A stretch of 6,383 bases of DNA from CAZILM01 sp964625325. GTDB lineage: Bacteria; Patescibacteriota; Saccharimonadia; Saccharimonadales; CAYVSP01. The DNA lies in NCBI GenBank assembly GCA_964625325.1, contig CAZVBA010000037.1, positions 1 through 6,383 on the forward strand. Direction: 5' to 3'. The notes beneath the pieces are model-generated. The model was not told where the DNA came from, did not search any database, and saw only the letters and a list, made by a program, of their open reading frames with translations. Below, one piece after another: positions 1 to 4,351 of the stretch; position 1 is the stretch's first letter, and each line of letters opens with the position of its first letter. Made by a program: the position numbers and the translations under genes.

Positions 1-15
1 CTCTTACCCGAACCA
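1..15 (+). tRNA. Possible 3' end of a truncated tRNA (identity unknown)
   Basis: The first 15 bases can be read as the tail of a tRNA: CTCT (end of a T-stem, the same ending as both tRNA-Leu genes in this window), a 7-base acceptor strand TACCCGA, discriminator A and encoded CCA at 13-15. The complete tRNA at 3759 also encodes CCA, so this fits the genome's habit. Everything needed to prove it (5' acceptor strand, anticodon) lies outside the window, so this is a weak pattern-based call; a match of this length could arise by chance. Confidence 0.25.
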
Positions 16-26
16 CAAGCCTAAGG

Positions 27-32
27 TATACT
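27..32 (+). promoter_or_regulatory. Candidate -10 box for the pepP operon, near-leaderless
   Basis: TATACT matches the sigma-70 -10 consensus at five of six bases. It ends 10 bases before the pepP ATG, so transcription would start around position 39, leaving a leader of only a few bases. No Shine-Dalgarno sequence lies just before the ATG (the bases are CGGCTGCT), which agrees with a near-leaderless mRNA. The -35 region at about 4-9 (TTACCC) is poor. The box sits in the same GGTATA context as the box at 3976. Confidence 0.45.
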
Positions 33-42
33 AACGGCTGCT

Positions 43-1296
43 ATGGAGTCTCTATTTACGGCTGATTTCTTTCGGGCGAACCGACAGAAGCTGCGCACTC
101 TTTTCAAAGGCACGGCGCCGATTGTCCTGACGGCCCATGGCCTGCTGCAACGCAACGGCACGGCTAGTTATGCATTTCGTCAGGACAGCAATTTTTGGTA
201 CCTAACTGGCATAACCGAACCCGACATTATTTTGGTGCTTGATAAACAGAAAGAATACTTGATTCTACCGGCCCGCGAGCCGGTCATGGAGAAGTTTGAT
301 GGCGCCCTTAACGCCGAGGCGCTAGCCGTCCGCTCGGGTATTGCTACGGTATACGACGAGAAAGAAGGCTGGCGCCAATTGACCGCCAGACTCAAGCGCG
401 TCAAGCATATCGCCGGACTGACGCCACCACCAGCCTACCTCGAGTTCTATGGACTCTATACCAACCCGGCGCGCAGTCTATTGCTGGCTAAAATTAAGGC
501 CATTAATCCGGCGATTGAGCTGCTCGACTTACGGCAGCAGCTGGCCCTGATGCGGATGACCAAGCAGCCGCTGGAATTGCAAGCCTTACAGCAAGCGATT
601 GATATAACCTTGGCTACCCTGAAGGTTGTATCCAGGCGTGGCTTCACCGACTACGAACACGAATATGAGGTTGAGGCTGATATTACGGCCGGTTTTAGGA
701 AACGCGGCGCACTGGGCCATAGTTTTACGCCGATTGTGGCTAGCGGCCAGAATGCCTGCACCATCCATTACTTGGCCAATAATGCTCTATTGGATAAAAA
801 AGCCTTCTTGTTACTCGATGTCGGCGCTGAAGTTGATCAATATGCCGCCGACATTTCGCGCACTTTTTGTCTAGACGCGCCGACCAAACGACAACGCCAG
901 GTCTACGAAGCTGTTAAAAGTGTCCAGACCTATGCCATGGGCCTCTTAAAGCCCGGCGTACTCATCAAGGAATATGAAAAACAAGTTGAAGCCTTCATGG
1001 GCGAAAAGTTACGCGAATTGGGGCTTATCAAGAGTGCCGAGCACGAAGCTATCCGCCAGTACTATCCCCATGCCACCAGCCACCATCTAGGGCTGGATGC
1101 CCATGACGCCGCCGATTATGAGCGGCCGCTGGAACCGGATATGGTGATAACGGTTGAACCGGGTATCTACATTCCGGAAGAGGGCATTGGCGTACGGATT
1201 GAGGACGACGTACTTATTACCGAGGCCGGTCTAAAAGTCTTGAGCAAAGCTTTACCGACGGAACTTAAGCATAATGGTAAAATAAAAGCATCATGA
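43..1296 (+). CDS. pepP: Xaa-Pro aminopeptidase (aminopeptidase P, M24B family)
   Basis: This 417-residue cytoplasmic metallopeptidase should remove the N-terminal residue from peptides with proline at position 2. Residues about 1-145 look like the AMP_N domain, including FRQDSNFWYLTGITEPD (45-61); the rest is the M24 'pita-bread' catalytic domain. All five dimetal ligands can be placed by alignment with E. coli PepP: D259 (LLLDVGAE), D270 (ADISRTF), H347 (ATSHHLGLDAHD), E372 (TVEPGIY) and E387 (GVRIEDD). The accessory residues H242, H354 and R385 are also present, so the enzyme looks active. The E372-E387 interval is shorter than in E. coli PepP, and total length is close to the family norm of about 430-440. 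The AMP_N domain favours pepP over the dipeptidase pepQ. There is no signal peptide. Its TGA overlaps the next ATG by 4 bases, so it leads a three-gene operon. With the peptide-binding protein downstream it may help use imported peptides, which is inference. Confidence 0.88.
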   Translation: MESLFTADFFRANRQKLRTLFKGTAPIVLTAHGLLQRNGTASYAFRQDSNFWYLTGITEPDIILVLDKQKEYLILPAREPVMEKFDGALNAEALAVRSGIATVYDEKEGWRQLTARLKRVKHIAGLTPPPAYLEFYGLYTNPARSLLLAKIKAINPAIELLDLRQQLALMRMTKQPLELQALQQAIDITLATLKVVSRRGFTDYEHEYEVEADITAGFRKRGALGHSFTPIVASGQNACTIHYLANNALLDKKAFLLLDVGAEVDQYAADISRTFCLDAPTKRQRQVYEAVKSVQTYAMGLLKPGVLIKEYEKQVEAFMGEKLRELGLIKSAEHEAIRQYYPHATSHHLGLDAHDAADYERPLEPDMVITVEPGIYIPEEGIGVRIEDDVLITEAGLKVLSKALPTELKHNGKIKAS

Positions 1297-1655
1297 ACCG
1301 ACCTAGCAGCCGCTTTCTTATTCGTTGGTTTGTTTCCAGTCTGGGCTTATGGATAGCCGCCGGCCTCCTGGAGGGACGCGTCACCTACGCCAGCCGCTTG
1401 TGGGTAATTATTGTGGCCGGCTTTATCCTGGCCATAGTCAACACCGTCATCAAACCGATTATCATCATTCTGTCGTTGCCGGCCATTTTGTTTAGCCTGG
1501 GCTTGTTTATGATTGTCATTAACGGTCTGATGGTGTTGCTGGTCAGTAAGCTCTATCCGGAGCTGTATGTTCGTAATTTTGGCGCGGCCATGCTTGCGGG
1601 TATATGTATCGGCCTAGTAAACTATCTAGTGTCAACCATACTGGAGAGTACATGA
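1293..1655 (+). CDS. Four-helix membrane protein, phage holin family 4 (PF04020-like)
   Basis: A 120-residue integral membrane protein with hydrophobic segments at about 9-26, 35-52, 55-84 (long, probably two helices with a turn near P63) and 96-117. The central run NTVIKPIIIILSLP followed by FSLGLFMIVINGLMVLLV (residues 50-84) is the hallmark of the PF04020 family. The family is named for similarity to mycobacteriophage holins, but it is widespread in bacterial chromosomes as a housekeeping membrane protein of unknown role. No lysin or other phage gene lies nearby, so lysis is unlikely. The ATG shares ATGA with the pepP stop codon and has no clear Shine-Dalgarno, which suggests translational coupling. 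Its own TGA in turn overlaps the secG ATG. The family call is firm; its function is unknown. Confidence 0.82.
   Translation: MNRPSSRFLIRWFVSSLGLWIAAGLLEGRVTYASRLWVIIVAGFILAIVNTVIKPIIIILSLPAILFSLGLFMIVINGLMVLLVSKLYPELYVRNFGAAMLAGICIGLVNYLVSTILEST
1643..1648 (+). promoter_or_regulatory. Shine-Dalgarno sequence that fixes the secG start
   Basis: GGAGAG, with GGAG ending 5 bases before the ATG at 1652, is the best ribosome-binding site in the left block. It favours 1652 over the upstream in-frame ATG at 1604, which would add 16 residues (MYRPSKLSSVNHTGEY) not seen in SecG proteins and would overlap the previous gene by 52 bases. It lies within the 3' end of the holin-family gene. Confidence 0.7.
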
Positions 1656-1864
1656 GTTTATTGAATTACGTGACAATCGCATCAATGGTCCTGCTGACAA
1701 TATTAATCCTGATCCAGACCCGAGGCGCTTCGCTGGGAGCTGGCCTGGGTGGTGGCGGTGAAGTCAACACTGTCCGCCGGGGCTCAGATAAAACGTTGCA
1801 CCAGATTACGATTATTCTAGCCGTGGTGTTTGCGCTGTCGCTGATTTTGGGAATTATCTCTTAG
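1652..1864 (+). CDS. secG: Preprotein translocase subunit SecG
   Basis: A 70-residue membrane protein of the SecYEG channel, which assists SecA-driven export. It has the standard SecG layout: helix 1 at about residues 5-21, a cytoplasmic glycine-rich loop QTRGASLGAGLGGGGE (22-37), basic and polar residues RRGSDK (42-47), and helix 2 at about 51-69. Length is typical for a short bacterial SecG (about 70-80). The 1652 start gives a 4-base ATGA overlap with the upstream gene and has a good Shine-Dalgarno. It is the last gene of the pepP operon; a 71-base gap follows. The next gene encodes a Sec-dependent, membrane-anchored exported protein, so the adjacency makes sense, although the two may have separate promoters. 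Confidence 0.9.
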   Translation: MSLLNYVTIASMVLLTILILIQTRGASLGAGLGGGGEVNTVRRGSDKTLHQITIILAVVFALSLILGIIS

Positions 1865-1874
1865 CTACTATGCT
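1847..1874 (+). promoter_or_regulatory. Weak candidate promoter for the solute-binding protein gene
   Basis: TTGGGA at 1847-1852 and TATGCT at 1869-1874 form -35 and -10 hexamers (4 of 6 consensus matches each) with a 16-base spacer. Transcription would start near 1881, giving a leader of about 55 bases. The -35 lies within the end of secG. No terminator is visible between secG and the next gene, so read-through from the pepP operon is also possible. Confidence 0.3.
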
Positions 1875-1923
1875 ACAACCTTTGCGTTTGGCTGCGGGGG
1901 CGATTTCTTCGCGAAAAACGGAC

Positions 1924-1927
1924 GGAG
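1924..1927 (+). promoter_or_regulatory. Shine-Dalgarno sequence for the solute-binding protein
   Basis: GGAG ends 8 bases before the ATG at 1936, good spacing. A second in-frame ATG at 1948 (residue 5) is preceded directly by AGG with no spacing, so 1936 is preferred. Confidence 0.55.
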
Positions 1928-1935
1928 TCGTATAG

Positions 1936-3714
1936 ATGATAGACAGGATGACAAAACTAAGATGGCGCCGACGCTATCGACGCAGTCGTCAATCGGTTGA
2001 AGATATCGGCCAGCAGGCTGAACGCCATCTGGAGCGCCACTTTTTCCGGCGGCTCAATCGGCTCTGGGAAGTGCGCCGCTTTATGGTGGCCTGGCTATTA
2101 TTACTGCTGCTTCTAATCGGCGGCGTGGTGCTGCAAATCAGCAACCTGAGCGGTTATTATCAAAAACTACGTCCGGTACCGGGCGGCACCTATACCGAGG
2201 GCATACTCGGCGCTTTCACTAACGCAAACCCGCTTTATGCTAACAGTACGGCCGATGCCGCCGCCGCCCGGCTGGTATTCAGCGGCCTGTTTACCTACAA
2301 CTCAAGAAATAAATTGGTTGGCGACTTGGCCCAAAAGTACGAGCTGGATGAGCATGAGACTAAGTACACGGTACACTTGCGCCATAACGTCAACTGGCAG
2401 GACGGTGTGCCTCTGACCAGCGACGATGTCGCCTTTACCTATCAAGTTATCCAGAATCCCGACGCCCAGTCGCCGCTAAGACAAAACTGGCAAGGCGTTA
2501 CCGTCAAGGCCACCGATCCCTACACCGTAACGTTCGAACTACCCAATCCGCTGAGTTCTTTTATCTACAGCCTGACTAATGGCATTGTGCCCAAACACAT
2601 TCTAGACGGCCGGCCGATGGCCCAGCTACGTTCCGTCCCTTTTAATAGCGTTCATCCGATTGGCACCGGGCCATTTCAGTGGCAAACCATAGAAGTAGTT
2701 GGTAATACGCCCGAAACCAGAGAGGAGAGAATTGCCCTGGCACCCTATAAGGATTATTACGGCGGCACCCCCAAATTGGGCGGCTTCATCATCCGTTCTT
2801 TCCACGACGAGAACAGACTGATTGATAGTTTTAGACATAATGAGTTAAATGGTGTAGCCGGCCTAAACAGCGTGCCGGAGACATTGAAAAATGATAAATC
2901 ACTCCACGAATATGACGTTCCGCTGACAAGTGCGGTGTTTGTCTTCTTCAAAACTTCGCAGGGCGTCTTGCAGGACGCCAAAGTCCGTCAGGCGCTCGAG
3001 CTTGGGGCCAATACTACTGAAGTCGTCAACAGTTTAGGTTACCCGGCTATTGCCGTGCAGGAACCATTGCTGGCCAACCAAATCGGCTTTGATAAAAACC
3101 AGCGCCAGCATGCCCAGAATGTGTCCGATGCCAACAAGCTGCTGGACGACGCCGGCTGGAAGCGTAGTGACGGCGGTGTTCGTAAAAAAGACGGCAAACC
3201 GCTTAGCTTCAATTTGTATTCGCAAAACACCAGTGAATATACGATTGTCAGCCAATTACTACAAAAGCAGTGGCGGGAGCTGGGCGTTGATGTCCAGGTC
3301 TACTTACAGCCCAGTACCGACATTCAGACCGTACTGCGGTTCCATAGCTATGATGCGCTGTTGTATGGAGTCGCCGTTGGCGTTGACCCGGACGTTTTTG
3401 CTTACTGGCATAGTTCGCAGATTGATTCGCGGGCCTCACACTTGAATTTCTCGGAGTATAAATCCGGCACGGTGGATAAAAGCCTGGAAGCCGGCCGGAC
3501 TCGTTCCGATACGGCCGTCCGTGCCATCAAGTACAAACCGTTTCTGGAAGCCTGGCGTAGTGACGTGCCCGCTTTGGCGCTCTATCAACCGCGCTTCCTG
3601 TACCTGACTCACGGTCAATTGTTTAACTTTAATACCACGGTTATGAATGCGGACGTTGATCGCTACGCTAACGTCCAAAACTGGATGATCCGCCAAGCCA
3701 AAACCGACAAATGA
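1936..3714 (+). CDS. Membrane-anchored ABC-type peptide/solute-binding protein, family 5 (SBP_bac_5)
   Basis: 592 residues. Residues 1-49 are an arginine-rich cytoplasmic tail, including RWRRRYRRSR (9-18). One hydrophobic helix follows (about 50-67, FMVAWLLLLLLLIGGVVL), and the rest is an extracytoplasmic PF00496-type ligand-binding domain. Family signatures: the segment from ADAAAARLVFSGLFTY (106-121) through VHLRHNVNWQDGVPLTSDDV (146-165), PIGTGPFQWQ (241-250), ANKLLDDAGWK (399-409) and GVDPDVFAYWHSSQ (482-495). These are typical of OppA/DppA-like oligopeptide binders. There is no lipobox cysteine after the hydrophobic stretch, so it is probably held by an uncleaved signal anchor rather than by lipid. 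The family normally delivers peptides or similar solutes to an ABC permease, but no permease or ATPase gene is adjacent in the window. Family assignment is strong; the ligand is unknown, peptides being the best guess. Confidence 0.87.
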   Translation: MIDRMTKLRWRRRYRRSRQSVEDIGQQAERHLERHFFRRLNRLWEVRRFMVAWLLLLLLLIGGVVLQISNLSGYYQKLRPVPGGTYTEGILGAFTNANPLYANSTADAAAARLVFSGLFTYNSRNKLVGDLAQKYELDEHETKYTVHLRHNVNWQDGVPLTSDDVAFTYQVIQNPDAQSPLRQNWQGVTVKATDPYTVTFELPNPLSSFIYSLTNGIVPKHILDGRPMAQLRSVPFNSVHPIGTGPFQWQTIEVVGNTPETREERIALAPYKDYYGGTPKLGGFIIRSFHDENRLIDSFRHNELNGVAGLNSVPETLKNDKSLHEYDVPLTSAVFVFFKTSQGVLQDAKVRQALELGANTTEVVNSLGYPAIAVQEPLLANQIGFDKNQRQHAQNVSDANKLLDDAGWKRSDGGVRKKDGKPLSFNLYSQNTSEYTIVSQLLQKQWRELGVDVQVYLQPSTDIQTVLRFHSYDALLYGVAVGVDPDVFAYWHSSQIDSRASHLNFSEYKSGTVDKSLEAGRTRSDTAVRAIKYKPFLEAWRSDVPALALYQPRFLYLTHGQLFNFNTTVMNADVDRYANVQNWMIRQAKTDK

Positions 3715-3734
3715 TTTCCAAAATCAGGCTTTTT
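3712..3734 (+). terminator. Possible weak intrinsic terminator after the solute-binding protein
   Basis: TGATTT (3712-3717, starting with the stop codon) pairs perfectly with AAATCA (3721-3726) around a 3-base loop CCA, followed by GGC and a run of five T at 3730-3734. An outer AAGCC (3695-3699) could pair with GGCTT (3727-3731) across a large one-sided bulge. The stem is short and AT-rich, so the call is weak. Its position between a gene end and a tRNA promoter is sensible. Confidence 0.35.
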
Positions 3735-3744
3735 ACCCTAAAAT
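3715..3744 (+). promoter_or_regulatory. Candidate promoter for tRNA-Leu(CAG)
   Basis: TAAAAT at 3739-3744 matches the -10 consensus at five of six bases. TTTCCA at 3715-3720 is a possible -35 (4 of 6) with an 18-base spacer. Transcription would begin near 3751, about 8 bases before the mature tRNA 5' end, a normal short leader for RNase P removal. It overlaps the possible terminator. Confidence 0.45.
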
Positions 3745-3758
3745 AACCTCCGTTCTGT

Positions 3759-3845
3759 GCGGATGTGGCGGAATTGGTAGACGCGCTAGCTTCAGGAGTT
3801 AGTGGGGGCAACCCCGTGGAGGTTCAAGTCCTCTCATCCGCACCA
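3759..3845 (+). tRNA. tRNA-Leu, anticodon CAG, CCA encoded
   Basis: A complete 87-base class II tRNA. The acceptor strands GCGGATG (3759-3765) and CATCCGC (3835-3841) pair fully; discriminator A3842 and genomic CCA at 3843-3845 follow. The D-arm holds AATTGGTAGAC. The anticodon stem CTAGC/GTTAG (3786-3790 with 3798-3802, one G-T pair) encloses loop TTCAGGA with anticodon CAG at 3793-3795, reading CUG. The long variable arm GGGG-CAA-CCCC (3805-3815) is typical of tRNA-Leu. The T-arm is GGAGG-TTCAAGT-CCTCT (3818-3834). The body closely resembles the E. coli CAG isoacceptor. A strong hairpin begins at the next base after CCA. Confidence 0.96.
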
Positions 3846-3887
3846 GCTCAGTCTTGTATTTCGGCCTCCGTAAATACAAGAGTGAGC
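3846..3887 (+). repeat. Long hairpin abutting the tRNA-Leu 3' end
   Basis: GCTCAGTCTTGTATTT (3846-3861) pairs with AAATACAAGAGTGAGC (3872-3887): 15 of 16 Watson-Crick pairs with a single G-G mismatch. The loop CGGCCTCCGT can add a CGG/CCG stem (3862-3864 with 3868-3870). The structure starts at the base right after the tRNA CCA. The downstream bases CTGTATTTAC are only modestly T-rich, so it is not a standard intrinsic terminator, although it could slow or end tRNA transcription, protect the precursor 3' end, or be a palindromic mobile remnant. The inverted repeat is read directly; its role is unknown. Confidence 0.8.
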
Positions 3888-3921
3888 TGTATTTACTTCC
3901 GGCCTCCAACAAGAGCCTCGC
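3856..3921 (+). repeat. Degenerate tandem duplication of the hairpin loop and 3' arm
   Basis: Copy 1 (3856-3887) and copy 2 (3889-3921) share three ordered blocks: GTATTT (3856/3889; copy 1 begins one base earlier with TGTATTT, as does copy 2), CGGCCTCC (3862-3869 and 3900-3907) and ACAAGAG (3876-3882 and 3909-3915). Between blocks the copies differ by short indels: copy 2 gains ACTTC before CGGCCTCC and lacks the GTAAAT-like spacer. Copy 2 has lost the ability to form the hairpin. This looks like one repeat unit and a decayed copy; the similarity is partial, so chance cannot be excluded. Confidence 0.45.
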
Positions 3922-3925
3922 TTTA

Positions 3926-3953
3926 CCCCAAATTGAATCCTCTCAATTTGGGG
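3926..3953 (+). repeat. Perfect 11-bp hairpin upstream of the orphan gene
   Basis: CCCCAAATTGA (3926-3936) and TCAATTTGGGG (3943-3953) are exact reverse complements around the 6-base loop ATCCTC. No T-tract follows on either strand, so it does not read as an intrinsic terminator. Its right arm is shared with a 15-base palindrome (3947-3961), so the two structures are mutually exclusive. Confidence 0.8.
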
Positions 3954-3961
3954 ACCCCAAA
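3947..3961 (+). promoter_or_regulatory. 15-base palindrome at the -35 position: possible operator
   Basis: TTTGGGG-A-CCCCAAA is a perfect 7+1+7 palindrome centred at 3954. The centre is about 34 bases before the predicted transcription start of the orphan gene at 3989, so it fills the -35 region, where no TTGACA-like hexamer exists. A symmetric regulator could bind there. CCCCAAA also occurs at 3926-3932 as the left arm of the larger hairpin, so it may instead be only a by-product of that repeat. The palindrome is seen directly; the regulatory role is inferred. Confidence 0.4.
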
Positions 3962-3972
3962 GTAGTTTGGTT

Positions 3973-3981
3973 TGGTATAGT
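3973..3981 (+). promoter_or_regulatory. Extended -10 promoter, leaderless start of the orphan gene
   Basis: TGGTATAGT is an extended -10 element (TGn followed by TATAGT, five of six consensus bases). It ends 7 bases before the ATG at 3989, so transcription should start at or within a base or two of the start codon. No Shine-Dalgarno is present (GTGGTTAAT precedes the ATG). This promoter is the main reason for choosing 3989 over the longer TTG-started reading frame from 3854. Confidence 0.55.
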
Positions 3982-3988
3982 GGTTAAT

Positions 3989-4264
3989 ATGGCTAAATAC
4001 ATTGATAAGCTCTACGTCCATATATTAATTGCTTTCGTGATTGGTTTTTTGCTTGCTGGCGCAGGCACTAAAATTACCTATAGATGTGTGCCTAGTGTCG
4101 GTGCATTAGGATGCACGTCATTCGACAAAGCAATAATGCACCCGAGCGACCTGCTTAGTAATAAACAAGACAGTCTGGTGCAATTTTCTAAGACTTTTGC
4201 AGCAACCTCACTTGCCAGTTTTGTGGTAATTAGTCTTATTGCCAGACGAAAAGCACACCAATAG
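3989..4264 (+). CDS. Orphan small membrane protein, two helices, unknown function
   Basis: I do not recognise this 91-residue protein. It has two predicted membrane helices, at about 8-26 (YVHILIAFVIGFLLAGAG) and 69-85 (TFAATSLASFVVISLIA). The loop between them contains two cysteines, C33 and C42, and the protein ends in a basic tail ARRKAHQ. By the positive-inside rule both ends would be cytoplasmic and the loop outside, where the cysteines could form a disulfide. A TTG at 3854 would extend the frame to 136 residues, but that start lies in a hairpin arm and would translate through both inverted repeats, so ATG 3989 with its extended -10 is preferred. Hand-counted GC is about 41% (114/276), lower than the 45-58% in two sampled stretches of the downstream flavoprotein gene. 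The gene sits between a tRNA and an unrelated metabolic gene, consistent with acquisition or lineage-specific origin. Confidence 0.6.
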   Translation: MAKYIDKLYVHILIAFVIGFLLAGAGTKITYRCVPSVGALGCTSFDKAIMHPSDLLSNKQDSLVQFSKTFAATSLASFVVISLIARRKAHQ

Positions 4265-4294
4265 TCAGGCCAGTACGTCGCATGGCCCCAGGTA

Positions 4295-4303
4295 TGCTAT
4301 ATT
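4295..4303 (+). promoter_or_regulatory. Extended -10 promoter for the flavoprotein gene
   Basis: TGCTATATT fits the extended -10 form TGnTATAAT, with TATATT matching five of six bases. Transcription would start near 4310, leaving a leader of about 42 bases before the ATG at 4352. No convincing -35 lies 16-18 bases upstream. The overlapping GGTATGCT resembles the GGTATA(C/G)T boxes at 25 and 3974. Confidence 0.5.
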
Positions 4304-4336
4304 TAACAGCAGTACAAGTTAATGCTTAGAGGGTTG

Positions 4337-4341
4337 TAGGA
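4337..4341 (+). promoter_or_regulatory. Shine-Dalgarno sequence for the flavoprotein gene
   Basis: TAGGA lies 10 bases before the ATG at 4352, slightly long but acceptable spacing. AGAGGG at 4328-4333 is a more distant alternative. Confidence 0.4.
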
Positions 4342-4351
4342 TCTATTATTC

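Noticed and set aside
1604..1651. Longer SecG reading frame starting at ATG 1604
   Set aside because: The extra 16 residues are polar and not SecG-like, the frame would overlap the upstream gene by 52 bases, and the GGAGAG site plus ATGA overlap support 1652.
1293..1655. Holin-family gene as a sign of prophage
   Set aside because: PF04020 proteins are common chromosomal membrane proteins, and no lysin, capsid, integrase or other phage gene is visible; the gene is locked into an operon with pepP and secG.
1908..1915. TTCGCGAA palindrome between secG and the solute-binding protein gene as an operator
   Set aside because: Only 8 bases, with a mismatch directly outside; such short palindromes are common by chance and there is no second copy in the window.
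3034..3696. Several 63-131 residue open frames on both strands within the solute-binding protein gene
   Set aside because: They are out-of-frame shadows of a well-supported coding region, without recognisable domains, start signals or promoters.
3926..3953. The 11-bp hairpin as an intrinsic terminator
   Set aside because: The bases after the stem are ACCCCAAAG on the + strand and TAAAGCGAGG on the - strand, so there is no T-tract in either direction.
3854..3988. TTG-started extension of the orphan gene (136 residues)
   Set aside because: It starts inside the arm of the first hairpin, runs through two inverted repeats, has no Shine-Dalgarno, and lies upstream of the extended -10 at 3973; the residues look like translated repeat.
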